Positions 34,401 to 41,672 of a DNA stretch of 43,826 nucleotides are shown one piece after another (position 1 is the stretch's first letter; each line of letters opens with the position of its first letter). The stretch spans positions 402,374-446,199 of the forward strand of contig NW_014577190.1 in NCBI RefSeq assembly GCF_000485595.1. Reading direction: 5' to 3'. Under the pieces are notes generated by a model. It was not told the origin of the DNA and searched no databases. It saw nothing but the letters and a program-made list of their open reading frames with translations. This DNA is from Priapulus caudatus (lineage: Eukaryota > Priapulida > Priapulimorpha > Priapulimorphida > Priapulidae). A program made the translations under genes and the position numbers.

Positions 34401-34423
34401 TGTTTTTGTTCCACTAGCTGGCG
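23179..34423 (-). CDS. TUB: Tubby/TULP family protein, ten exons, 5' end missing
   Basis: Minus-strand gene, 418 residues recovered from ten exons with fully consistent phases: 34252-34423, 30553-30675, 29341-29486, 28943-29131, 28508-28620, 26505-26613, 25960-26058, 25571-25658, 25276-25359, 23179-23312. The C-terminal ~260 residues form a complete tubby domain ([12 protein letters not shown] ... [11 protein letters not shown] ... RKRKK ... [13 protein letters not shown] ... [17 protein letters not shown] ... [12 protein letters not shown]-stop). The Lys and Arg that bind PI(4,5)P2 in mouse tubby (GKLR) are kept. The N-terminal [12 protein letters not shown]...MVQAN matches the basic helix by which TULP3/TUB bind IFT-A, and an acidic [12 protein letters not shown] block follows. 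Known roles are membrane-phosphoinositide tethering and delivery of receptors to cilia. TUB versus TULP1-3 cannot be settled here. The initiating exon was not found; one intron is GC-AG. Confidence 0.96.
23412..25075. repeat. 33-bp tandem array (GTCAGCATCATCA-TAGTAGTAGCCAT)
   Basis: Roughly 45-50 units of GTCAGCATCATCATTAGTAG followed by TAGCCATTAATGT. Units are diverged at the proximal end (23412-23700) and most regular at 24290-24790, with scattered single-base indels. Because 33 is a multiple of three, one frame stays open for 75 codons as an 11-residue repeat, an artefact of the period rather than a gene. Confidence 0.93.
24042..24243. mobile_element. Fold-back element inserted in the 33-bp array
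   Basis: Arms of ~50 bp: left GTGCGCACACGTGAGTTATT...GCATGAGTC, right GACTCATGCATC...AATAACTCCGCGTGTGCGCA. The array resumes on both sides, so insertion followed array formation, or the array expanded around it. Confidence 0.85.
25276..25359 (-). CDS. TUB: TULP exon ([10 protein letters not shown])
   Basis: Acceptor CTCTTTCAG, donor GATG|GTAAGT. It encodes [20 protein letters not shown] then QIVHDND, essentially identical to the vertebrate tubby segment. Confidence 0.97.
25571..25658 (-). CDS. TUB: TULP exon ([11 protein letters not shown])
   Basis: Acceptor TTGTTCTTACAG, donor GATG|GTATGT. It encodes [20 protein letters not shown] then HNKTPIWND. The conserved Arg-Trp-Gln of vertebrate tubby (ARWQNKN) reads DRHKRKN here, a divergent surface loop. 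Confidence 0.95.
25960..26058 (-). CDS. TUB: TULP exon ([11 protein letters not shown])
   Basis: Acceptor TTTGTGCAG. It encodes [20 protein letters not shown] then [14 protein letters not shown] chose the donor TCG|GTACGT because it keeps tubby spacing exactly. A second donor, ACT|GTAAGT, lies 12 bases further in the same phase and would add four residues. Confidence 0.93.
26059..26504 (-). other. TULP intron, nothing recognised
   Basis: 446-bp AT-rich GT-AG intron without a recognisable element. Confidence 0.7.
26505..26613 (-). CDS. TUB: TULP exon ([13 protein letters not shown])
   Basis: Acceptor ATTACCAACAG, donor TATAC|GTAAGT. It encodes [20 protein letters not shown] then [16 protein letters not shown], matching SNLMGTKFTVYDNGVNP...LRQELAAVCY. 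The vertebrate Ser-rich insertion after NPxK is shorter here. Confidence 0.96.
27064..27283. mobile_element. Fold-back element with TCGTTCCCTCGAGATA repeats
   Basis: Ends are inverted: CCCTACGGAGCCCGGGAAGG against CCTTCCCGGGCCCCGTACAG read on the other strand. Internally GTTTCCACAGGATATTATAT pairs with ATATAATATCTCGTGGAAAC. TCGTTCCCTCGAGATA occurs twice in direct orientation. No ORF. Confidence 0.82.
27640..27850. repeat. Dispersed repeat copy (partner near 32.9 kb)
   Basis: The segment AGCGTGTATTTGG...TATAGCGTGTACACACTGCAAAAATTT recurs in reverse complement at about 32930-32985. GATGTAGGATCAAGTTTGCA resembles AATGTAGGATCAAATATGCA at about 33450. Non-coding. Confidence 0.75.
27896..28070 (+). 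mobile_element. Probable tRNA-derived SINE (head region)
   Basis: 27905-27957 reads like a tRNA gene: an A-box-like TGGTCCAAAGGTTAGCA, then a B-box GTTCAAATCCC with the closing CTGCCACAG, at normal tRNA spacing. Downstream sequence does not complete an acceptor stem, as expected for a SINE body. The 3' end is undefined; related-looking sequence may continue to about 28250. Confidence 0.6.
28386..28467. repeat. GT/GC microsatellite
   Basis: (GT)n changing to GTGCGTGCGCGTGC, ~40 bp inside the intron from a TULP donor. Open frames on both strands across it are simple-repeat artefacts. Confidence 0.95.
28508..28620 (-). CDS. TUB: TULP exon (RKRKK, PI(4,5)P2 site)
   Basis: Acceptor CTATTTTTCAG, donor CTCAG|GTATGT. 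It encodes [20 protein letters not shown] then [18 protein letters not shown]. The Lys and Arg of GKLR correspond to mouse tubby K330 and R332, which coordinate PI(4,5)P2. Vertebrate LAGRKRKK has Ala for Gly here. Confidence 0.97.
28621..28942 (-). other. TULP GC-AG intron
   Basis: 322 bp, beginning GCAAGC after AAAAAG and ending CTATTTTTCAG. No GT donor at this position would give the conserved DGKK-VFLLA junction, so a GC-AG intron is the simplest reading. No repeat seen. Confidence 0.85.
28943..29131 (-). CDS. TUB: TULP exon, start of tubby domain
   Basis: Acceptor ACTCTAG, donor AAAAAG|GCAAGC (GC type), 63 codons in phase 0. It encodes [10 protein letters not shown] then [20 protein letters not shown] and [33 protein letters not shown]. 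This is the first strands of the tubby barrel, very close to vertebrate tubby. Confidence 0.97.
29341..29486 (-). CDS. TUB: TULP exon, acidic linker
   Basis: Acceptor TATCATTTCAG, donor GGCATG|GTGAGT; two bases complete a split Asp codon. It encodes an acidic, low-complexity linker ([20 protein letters not shown] ... [20 protein letters not shown]), poorly conserved as in other TULPs. The call rests on phase, splice sites and open frame. Confidence 0.88.
29487..30552 (-). other. TULP intron with degenerate repeat
   Basis: About 30050-30470 contains several diverged copies of CATGTTTTGTCACAA(C/T)(C/A)CAG and GTCATG(G/A)TG(T/C)AGATGG(T/C)AGCA words. The remainder is AT-rich without recognisable content. 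Confidence 0.6.
30553..30675 (-). CDS. TUB: TULP exon ([12 protein letters not shown])
   Basis: Acceptor TGTGTCTGCAG, donor CTTG|GTGAGT, phases fitting both neighbours. It encodes [18 protein letters not shown] then [19 protein letters not shown]. The VQVL-x(3)-GQS...D block resembles the vertebrate tubby segment VQILTVGQSDH. Confidence 0.92.
30770..31209. mobile_element. Tc1/mariner-like MITE
   Basis: Terminal inverted repeats CGGTGTTCCCACTTTATC and GATAAAGTAGGAAACACTG, with TA on both outer sides (30768-30769, 31210-31211) fitting a TA target duplication. The interior is AT-rich and non-coding. Confidence 0.8.
31213..31268. repeat. Hairpin CAAGAGCTAATAAT...ATTATTAGCTCTTG
   Basis: 14-bp inverted arms around an AT-rich loop, directly abutting the mariner-like MITE. 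Confidence 0.75.
33071..33308. mobile_element. MITE with perfect 21-bp TIRs carrying TTAGGG repeats
   Basis: 33071-33091 and 33288-33308 are exact inverted repeats starting CTTTCCCCCGGGCGTAGAT. The interior carries the telomere-type array at 33122-33184. No ORF. Target duplication not clear. Confidence 0.85.
33122..33184 (+). repeat. Interstitial telomeric repeat (TTAGGG)n
   Basis: About ten units of GGGTTA, several as GGATTA or GGCTCA variants, inside the 21-bp-TIR element. Confidence 0.95.
33811..33972 (+). repeat. 24-bp tandem repeat, about seven copies
   Basis: Units of ATTAGTATTTTACTTAGTAC followed by AATT, near-identical except for TCTTAC and AAAATT variants. The open frame across it gives an 8-residue ILLSTIIS repeat and is an artefact of the period. 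Confidence 0.95.
34252..34423 (-). CDS. TUB: TULP exon, IFT-A-binding basic helix
   Basis: Acceptor CATGTACTTGCAG, donor ACATG|GTAATT; starts in phase 0 and ends with one base of a codon. It encodes [20 protein letters not shown] followed by an Arg/Ser-rich stretch. The first 20 residues match the conserved tubby/TULP3 helix (LLEQKQKKKR...MVQAN). An upstream exon must supply the start codon. Confidence 0.92.
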
Positions 34424-34750
34424 CTGCAAGTACATGGTACATATGCATTGGAAGAGCAATTTTTAAACCAGCTATCGAGCCAAATTGTAAAACTGTTCAC
34501 TGCGTTTAGGCATAGTAAGGTATTGCGTCTGGGCTAACGCTGGCACTCATTGGCTTTGAAAAATGTAATTAAGCAAGTTAGTATCGATTTTATTACACTA
34601 GCTGGTGATTAGATTAAGTGAACGGATCAACAGCCCACAAAATGACAATTAAATTAAGAACTATCATCTAATTGTAGTTGCATGCAAGTACTACGAAATT
34701 CAGTAACCTAAGGCTAAAGGCTTCTTTTTTAATGGACACAATTTGGATAC
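34424..34750. other. Upstream or intronic DNA of TULP
   Basis: No initiating exon recognised. It ends with the GATAC target site of the retrotransposon. Confidence 0.5.
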
Positions 34751-34948
34751 TGTGGTAGCGTGCCATGTGATGAGGTTAACTCAACCGACTCAACCAAGAA
34801 CGCCTCGGCGTGTGATGACCGTGCAACTTGTCAAGTTTATAGGCGGAAGCACTAGCTCTCCAGTGTTGACGTGGCTTTCCCTGCTGTCGGGTCTGGTTTA
34901 CATTTATCAGCTGTTATCGGTTATTACCAGTTATTAGCCGTTATTACA
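34751..34948 (+). repeat. 5' LTR
   Basis: 198 bp, starting TGTGGTAGCG and ending GTTATTACA. It matches the 3' LTR with several per cent divergence, including a CAACTTGTCAAG versus GCTATTG difference, so the insertion is not recent. Confidence 0.93.
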
Positions 34949-34949
34949 T

Positions 34950-34962
34950 TGGCGACGAGGAT
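34950..34962 (+). promoter_or_regulatory. Primer-binding site, tRNA-Ser type
   Basis: TGGCGACGAGGAT lies one base after the 5' LTR. It is complementary to the 3' end ATCCTCGTCGCCA that I recall for animal tRNA-Ser(GCT). Confidence 0.75.
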
Positions 34963-35084
34963 AAAACTAGCTATGGCCACTATAGGACTGATGGAGGCAT
35001 TTAACCCGGCGAATGGTGAGGACTGGAACCATTACATTGAAAGACCAGAAAATTTCTTCATTGCGAATGATATTTCTGGGTTAA

Positions 35085-36076
35085 AGGACAATTGAAGTCA
35101 AATTTTATAACTTCTGTAACGTTTTTATACATAGAAATACATTCAATAACGTATTCCATTTCAAATCCGGCGCCCGCAGTTCAAATCCGCAGTAAGAAAC
35201 ACATGAATATTAGTCTAGGTCATGTGACGTCACAGCCCCATGTTGAAACACGCCATTATGTAAACATAGTGCGTGTGGTGTATAAGATGGAGACAGAAAG
35301 CGATAATTTCAATGATTCTAGTGATTACTCAGATGATGATGATATTTATAGTGATTTACCAGTTGGATATAGCTTTGAGCCTGAATATACACAAAAAGAA
35401 ATTGAGAAGAATCGTCTGAAAAAGCAACGCGAAGAGTCGGCACAAGCTTCTCAAGAATCAGAACAGTCACAATTCATGGCGGAATGGAAGCTTCGGTACC
35501 AGATAGGACTGTAGACAAATACTGGTGTTCTTGTAGTGTTTGTGAATTAATGAGGTACCGGCCCACGCTGAGAGGGGTATATGCCTCCCATCGAGAATGA
35601 GAAGACCAGGGTTATTGTAGACCAGTTCGACGCTACCAGGGTGACGGGCATGCGAGTACAACTGCATCACCGGGCGTTATCACGCGTCGCTGTCGAGAGA
35701 TCGGACATGTATTCTGTTACATGTACAAACATCTCTGACGCGGAGAGGTCGACTGGTACATATACCGGTGAATGCCGATATGCCACACAGGTAATATGTA
35801 TGTACATGGAATATAAGTACATTTACAGGCTACATGTTTGTGTATTGCTGCTAACAATAGGGTACTTTCACCTAGCATAACATATACTAGCGTGTTAGCA
35901 CTGTTACGCTATATAATGGCGTGTTTCAACATGGGGCTGTGACGTCACATGACCTAGATTAATATTCATGTGTTTCTTACTAATTGGGCGCCGGATTTGA
36001 AATGGAATACGTTATTGAATGTATTTCTATGTATAAAAACGTTACAGAAGTTATAAAATTTTACTTCAATTGTCCT
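35085..36076 (+). mobile_element. TTAA-flanked DNA element nested in gag
   Basis: Flanked by TTAA at 35081-35084 and 36077-36080. Long terminal inverted repeats (~150 bp) begin AGGACAATTGAAGT and include TTTTATAACTTCTGTAACGT, CATGTGACGTCACA and GCCCCATGTTGAAACACGCC with complements on the right. TTAA targets are typical of piggyBac and Kolobok; no transposase is present. The interior has a small decayed ORF listed separately. Confidence 0.9.
35287..35578 (+). pseudogene. Decayed P2X7-like tail domain ORF inside the TTAA element
   Basis: An ATG at 35287 opens an acidic leader (SDYSDDDDIYSD) then GYSFEPEYTQKEIEKNRLKK, ending at a TAG (35512-35514). In a shifted frame from about 35505 it continues RTVDKYWCSCSVCELM. 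The FEPEYT block followed by W-C-x-C-x-x-C resembles the Cys-rich intracellular (ballast) domain of P2X7 that is widespread in invertebrate genomes. A later open stretch from 35581 (MPPIENEKTR) could be its continuation. One frameshift and missing cysteines make it non-functional as read. Confidence 0.45.
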
Positions 36077-36662
36077 TTAAAGAAACGGGCTGTGCTATTG
36101 ACCGTCATGGGGCCAGGGGCATACAGGCTGCTGCGAAATTTGTGCTCGCCGGATAACCTAGCCACCAAGCTCTATGAGGAGTTAATTGACGTGATGAAGG
36201 AACACCTTTCGCCAAAGCCTGCCGAGATAGTGGAATGTTTTAAATTTCACACCAGGGTACAAGGAGCATCTGAATCGATTTCGGGGTTCATGGCAGAGCT
36301 GAGGAGACTGTCCAAAGACTGTAACTTTGATGATACCCTGGACAAGATGCTGCGAGATAGGTTAGTGATTGGGGTAAAGAGTGAGGGAATCCAGCGTCGG
36401 TTGTTATCTGAGAAGCAACTTGATTTAAAGCGAGGCCTAGAAATTGCGACAGCAATGGAGCTGGCGGGCAAGAATGCCCAGGATATTCAGAAGTCTAACT
36501 CACTGCTGTCAACAAGATTTGGACTCGTCCAAACCCTGGCCAGCACAGTAGTACTAACTCGACTAGGCAACAGAGTAGTACTGGGCAACGCAGCAGTACC
36601 GGGATGCGCCCCTGCGTAAACTTGCTCAAGCAACAGAAGAGAAAATGCCATTCCGCTCGGAA

Positions 36663-37260
36663 TGCTACCGCTGAGGGGGTATGCATCAACCGAATAGCTG
36701 CCGTTACAAGAGTGAAACCTGTTTTAGCTGCGGCAAGACAGGACACATCTCGCAGGTGTGTCGCTCCAAGCAGAGAAATCAGATGAACATGGTTGAGACG
36801 ACGCCATCATCTGCTGCTTCGGAGGAGCTTTACTCAGTCTATACAGTGAGCAGCACTCGTTCAGAACCTCCGATCATCGTTCAAGTCAAGGTGAATGGCC
36901 AAATGTTACCGATGGAAGTTGATACAGGTGCCTCATTATCGCTCATAGGGGAAACCACATATCGGAATATATTTGGCCAGAACAAGGCTAGACTCAGCCG
37001 AGCACAGTCAAGCTTCGAACTTATACTGGTGAGCCAGTACGAACCTGCAAGGAGTTCCAAGCTTCTGTCGAGCACAACAGCCAGCGAGCAACCTTGCCGT
37101 TGTTGGTGGTAACTGGAGGGGGTGCTACTCTCATGGGGAGAAACTGGCTATGCACTCTACAACTGGATTGGCAAACAATCCACCTGCTGAAGGAAAAGCA
37201 GCCGAACCGAGCTGACTCGAGCCCGAGCTCTTGGTACCCTGAGCTGTTTTGTGATGAACT
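36663..37260 (+). pseudogene. Gag zinc knuckles and protease
   Basis: The first knuckle (CYR-stop-GGMHQPNSC) has TGA at 36672-36674 where the second Cys should be. The second, CFSCGKTGHISQVC, is an intact CX2CX4HX4C. The protease active site DTGAS is at 36921-36935. The frame changes before LLVVTGGGATLMGRNWL, the downstream protease strand. Confidence 0.88.
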
Positions 37261-38862
37261 TGACACGATGAAGAATGTGACCGCTTCAATTCATGTGAAG
37301 TCAGAGGCAACTCCAGTCTTCTGTAAGGCTAGGACTGTGCCATATCTGATGAAGCCCAAGATTGATCAGGAACTAGACCGCCTAATCGAGGCAAACATCA
37401 TTCAGCCGGTGGTTTCTGCTGAGTGGGCAGCACCCATTGTGCCTATTTTGAAACCGGATAACACGGTACGCATATATGTGGTGACTATAAGGTCACGGTG
37501 AACCGGTTTGCGGATGTAGACCGCTACCCACTTCCGACGCCTGAAGATCTCTTCGCTACGCTGTCGGGAGGTGTGCTGTTCACCAAGCTGAACATGGCAC
37601 ATGCTTACCAACAAATTGAGCTTGATGAGAGAAGTAAGCAGTATAATACCATAAACACTCACAGAGGCTTATTTGTCTACAGTCGACTCGCATTTGGAAT
37701 CTCATCGGCCCCAGCGATTTTCCAGCTGATGATTGAGAATCTGCTGGCAGGAATCCCTCGCACTGCGGTATACCTTGCTGACATTCTCGTGTCCGCCGCT
37801 TCTAAGGAAGAACACCAGGCCAATCTGGAGGAAGTTCTTCAACGGCTCGCTGAGGCTGGCCTGCGGCTAAAGAAGAACAAGTGCTGTTTCGGCATGACAT
37901 CCGTGCAGTACCTTGGTCATCAAATCAGCAAGGATGGTCTGGCTACACTGGACAACAGGGTCATCGCAATTGTGGCCGCACCAAAGCCCAAAGATGTGAC
38001 ACAAGTCCGGGCTTTCCTAGGTATGCTGACCTTCTACCTGCGGTTCCTACCACACTTGGCAAGCACTTTTGAACCACTGCATCGGCTCTTAAAAAAGGGA
38101 TATGTGTTCAGTTGGGGCACCGATCAAGACCGAGCTTTCAATGCTGATAAGGAGCTCCTGCGGAAAGCTCCTGTCTTGACTCATTATGATGTCAATAAAC
38201 CCCTGTTGCTGACTTGTGACGCTTCAGCCTATGGAGTAGGTGCGGTCCTGGCTCACGAGATTGATGGTGATGAGCATCCTGTCTGAGCACTATCACTCCA
38301 GGATTTGCAACCAGCTGAAAAGAACTATGCTCAGGTGGAGAAAGAAGCATTGGCCATGAATAGTGGGCGTCAAGAAATTCCACAAGTACCTGTGGGGAAG
38401 ACATTTCAAAATCGTCACTGATCATAAGCCTTTACTAGGTCTACTGGGGGAGCTGAAGGCAGTTCCACAACTGGCATCGGCTCGATTGCAGAGATGGGCA
38501 CTCATCCTACAAGGCTACGACTACGAGCTCGTCTACAGACCTGGCCCATCCATAGCGAATGCAGATGTGCCAAGTAGGCTTCCACTACCTCAGACTGTGG
38601 AGATACCGGTACCACCATCAATAGTCAACTTGATGCAGCACCTAGAAGGATGTCCTGTGACATGCACAATGATTCAGCAGGACACTAAATCGGATTCAGT
38701 CCTGGCACGTGTTGTTCAATATGTGCTGCAGGGCTGGCCTGATAACAATCCGTCAGTGGAACTGATGCCTTACTTCCGTCGGAGAACGGAATTGCCATGC
38801 GAGGACGGGTGTGTGTTGTGGGGTACACGTGTAATGGGTCTGACGTCCATTGTGCGGCACTG
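37261..38862 (+). pseudogene. Reverse transcriptase and RNase H, frameshifted
   Basis: RT begins near PYLMKPKIDQELDRLIEANI. The frame shifts at about 37470-37490, then reads GDYKVTVNRFADVDRYPLPT ... KLNMAHAYQQIELDE ... FGISSAPAIFQ. The catalytic motif is YLADILV, with Ala (37777-37779) for the first Asp of YxDD. QYLGHQISKDGL and the thumb are intact. RNase H starts LTCDASAYGVGAVLAHE, hits TGA at 38284, shifts again near 38358 and continues FHKYLWGRHFKIVTDHKPLL to about 38600. Confidence 0.93.
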
Positions 38863-39393
38863 ATTGAAGAGCTTCATGAGGACCATCCGGGCGCATCACG
38901 CATGAAAAGCCTGGCACGCAACTATGTGTGGTGGCCTTCTATGGATAGTGATCTGGAAGATAGAGTGAAAAGCTGCATATCATGTCAGGTGAATCGATCT
39001 AGGCCAGCAAAAGCACCACTACATCCATGGGAGTATGCTGCGAATCCGTGGGAATTCACGGCCCAGCTCCAGGATGGTCGTATTGTGCGTCGTCATCAGG
39101 ACCACCTTCTACAATGCACCGGCAACCTGGATGCACCCGCACTGCCTGAACAGGTTGAGGACCCAGCTAAGCCGGAATTTCCTGTGCTGCCCGAGGTTAC
39201 GAGCCGTGAGGTTCCGCGTGAGGATCCACCACTGCCGGCCCTGCGTGCAGCTGAGGCTCAGGTCGCTGCCTCTGAGGCTGCACCTGGTGGGCCTGTGGCT
39301 GGGCAGCCGGCGTCTTCACGTCGAGCTGCTCCACCAGTGCGTCGCTCAGCTCGGCTCACCCGTGGAGTGCCGCCTCCGAGGCTGGACCTCTGA
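38850..39393 (+). pseudogene. Integrase remnant lacking the catalytic core
   Basis: Zinc-binding HHCC module present: LIEELHEDHPGASRMKSLAR then NYVWWPSMDSDLEDRVKSCI-SC. After PLHPWEYAANPWE, where the DDE core should begin, the sequence jumps directly to LQDGRIVRRHQDHLLQ, a segment normally C-terminal to the core. The whole catalytic core appears deleted. A Pro/Ala-rich tail ends at the TGA at 39391-39393. Confidence 0.9.
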
Positions 39394-39422
39394 GGAGTGT
39401 TTCTGGTCAAGGGATGGAGGGA

Positions 39423-39614
39423 CGTGGTAGCGTGCCATGTGATGAGGTTAACTCGACCGACTCAACCACTCACGCCTCGGCGTGTGATGACCGTGGCTAT
39501 TGTTTATAGGGGGAAGCACTAGCTCTCCAGTGTTGACGTGGCTTTCCCTGCTGTCGAGTCTGGTTTACATTATCAGCTGTTATCGGTTATTACCAGTTAT
39601 TAGCAGTTATTACA
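39423..39614 (+). repeat. 3' LTR
   Basis: 192 bp; starts CGTGGTAGCG (T to C change in the terminal TG) and ends AGTTATTACA. Preceded by the purine-rich tract and followed by GATAC. Confidence 0.93.
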
Positions 39615-39742
39615 GATACAAGACATTTGAATTAGCTAGTAGTATTTATAACCAAGGGTCATCACAAGGTTTTCAAAAGCTATATATTTCAGTAGCAGCT
39701 AAAAAATCAACTACGTGGCTTTTAGCAGCAACCTCTACAAAC

Positions 39743-39906
39743 TGGCCACCTGTATACAGCAGTATTCAACGATTACCCCACTGAAAAAGGTTACGTGACA
39801 ATAACCGCACAGAGTGGCCATCTGTTTACAGCAGTATTCAACGATTACCCCACTGAAAAAGGTTACGTGACAATAACCGCGCATAGTGGCCACCTGTTTA
39901 AGGCAG
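39743..39906 (+). repeat. 72-bp tandem repeat, 2.3 copies
   Basis: Units start at 39743, 39815 and 39887 with TGGCCA(C/T)CTGT(T/A)TACAGC, followed by ATTCAACGATTACCCCACTG. Nearly identical, so recent. Confidence 0.93.
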
Positions 39907-41185
39907 TCGGTTTTTTTGTATTGTGCTATCAACCTTTGACAGTGTACACTGGTCCAGCGAGCTAAAGGGGACCATTAGTGTAGGTTTAACGTATATTTCA
40001 AATTACAGTAGACGTAAATGAAGCCACATAAAAAATCATGTGGTTTAATATTCACTAGTATAAATGTTTTAAAACTGTTGATGATCGTTTCCTTACACGT
40101 TGGTTTTGCCACTACCTGTCAAGGTTTTAGCTGTACGCAACAGCCGAGTGCATTCATTATTATTAATTAAGAGAAGAAGGATTGTAATAACTTATATATT
40201 AGTCTTAACTAATATAAACTGCTGTTAGTCTTAACTAGATTATGCATGCACTTATCCTACACAGAAAGTAATCTAGATAAATAGTAATTAGTTATGAAAA
40301 TTTGTCCAGTCTGAGAGGGGCAAAATAAAAATTAAAAAGTGCAAACTTCGTCAGGGGGCCATAGAAGTCGTGTGGTGCCTACGTGTTGATTTTCAATGTC
40401 TAATAATAAAAGTAAATGTGTGATAACAGAAAATTCAGGCATATATTTTCACACAATTGTATCATATTCATAATATACACTCAAATTCCAATTAAGGTAA
40501 TGTTCCGGTTAAAATTGCAAGTCACACAGGCGATAGCTAAAGTGCTAGCACCACTATCTCCTGACTCGCCCTGTCACCTCTACCCCCTCCTTCACATTTC
40601 TATATATTCTCCTCTTGCACCCCCTCCTCCTTCCCGTCCTCTCTTTCCACCCTCAGCTATTTCCACTTGCTCTCTCGCCTCCCTATCTCTTTTTCTACCT
40701 TCTTCTTATACCCATTCTCTCCTCCTCCTATGATAATGTTTTCATTCTCTCTCATTGGCCCTCCTGACTTCTACAACAGGTCAGGATCTTTCAAACGGGT
40801 GGAACCAGCTAAAAAAACAGGAAACTAGAATAATAAGGGCACGATAAAAATAGTATGACACTGCAAAAATTCAGGGTGATAAATCTCGTTCGATAAAAAT
40901 TCAAAATGTCTGCCTAAATGTCTCCTCTATAGAAAAGCCATCTGTCGATAAAGGCCACTTTTGTCATTTCCCCTGTCTGGTCGATATACATGGGTTTGAG
41001 TCATTATTTCCATTTATCACATAATGTAAATGGTGGTTGTTAGTGTATCTTCAAAATTACCAATTCCACAATATAGTTGCTCAGCCAGGGCAGCTAAATG
41101 AGTTTCCACATGAAGTGCCAAACATTAGAGGCTACAGAAACATGTCAGCAATAGATGACCTTTATTCGCAACAGCCTGTCATGAA
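39907..41185. other. Non-coding, with a pyrimidine-rich tract
   Basis: No gene recognised. 40555-40735 is strongly C/T-rich on the plus strand (CTCCTCTTGCACCCCCTCCT and similar); its open frame is compositional. Confidence 0.55.
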
Positions 41186-41672
41186 TAGCCTCGTTCACAC
41201 GAGACCTCGTATTTATGAAATACGGTATTTGCGAAATACTGAATCTGAGACAAATACGTGGCCGAGCGTTCACACGCTGATTCGCGGCTCCAGAAATGCC
41301 GTATTTGCAAACTACGAGCTGCTTTAAACAATCAAGCAAACAATGTGAAATAAACAATGCAATGCGCACCAACTGCAAATACGTAGACTGGCCCGCGCTC
41401 GACAGTTCCACTCGCGTTACACTGGAACTGTCGAGCTCGGACCAGGCTATAAAATACGCGGCTTCAGAAATCCGGTACTTAGCGTTCACCCGAGGAAATG
41501 CGCGGTCCAAGAGATCCGGTATTTCTCAAGAACGGCAAATTATTCGGGGTCTGAGAAGCCGCGCATTTACATGAAATACCGGATCTGTTTAAATACCGTA
41601 TTTCTTAGACTGCGCATTTTGCCTCGTGTGAACGCTAAATAACGGATTTCTTGCTACGTGTGAACGCGGCTA
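41186..41672. mobile_element. Fold-back element with GTTCACACG ends
   Basis: Ends TAGCCTCGTTCACACGAG and CTACGTGTGAACGCGGCTA are inverted. Further inverted internal words include AAATACGG/CCGTATTT and CCGGTATTTC/GAAATACCGG. At its heart GCTCGACAGTTCCA (41397-41410) and TGGAACTGTCGAGC (41423-41436) form a perfect 14-bp stem. Outer TA could be the target site. Short open frames inside are not supported as genes. Confidence 0.8.

Larger units (their letters stand above)
34973..36619 (+). pseudogene. gag, split by a 992-bp DNA element
   Basis: The ORF opens at 34973 (MATIGLMEAFNPANGEDW), is interrupted after the TTAA at 35081, and resumes at 36077 in the same frame with KKRAVLLTVMG, the motif typical of Ty3/gypsy capsid. 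It continues through LYEELIDVMKEHLSPKP and FMAELRRLSKDCNF. The C-terminal ~40 residues before the stop at 36619 look out of frame. The break is thus one insertion plus a later frameshift. Confidence 0.88.
34751..39614 (+). mobile_element. Degenerate Ty3/gypsy LTR retrotransposon
   Basis: Complete but dead element: two LTRs, a GATAC duplication (34746-34750 and 39615-39619), a primer site and a purine-rich GGGATGGAGGGA tract before the 3' LTR. Order is gag, zinc knuckles, protease, reverse transcriptase, RNase H, integrase, the Ty3/gypsy order. Inactivating changes include a nested DNA element in gag, an in-frame TGA in the first zinc knuckle, at least four frameshifts in pol, YLAD for YLDD in RT and loss of the integrase catalytic core. 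It lies upstream of the known TULP exons in the opposite orientation. No envelope gene is seen. Confidence 0.95.

Noticed and set aside
40416-40733. Pro/Ser/Leu-rich 105-codon frame
   Set aside because: Translation of a pyrimidine-rich tract, compositional only.
41037-41574. Open frames on both strands of 90-120 codons
   Set aside because: They overlap the fold-back element and mirror its inverted repeats; no homology.
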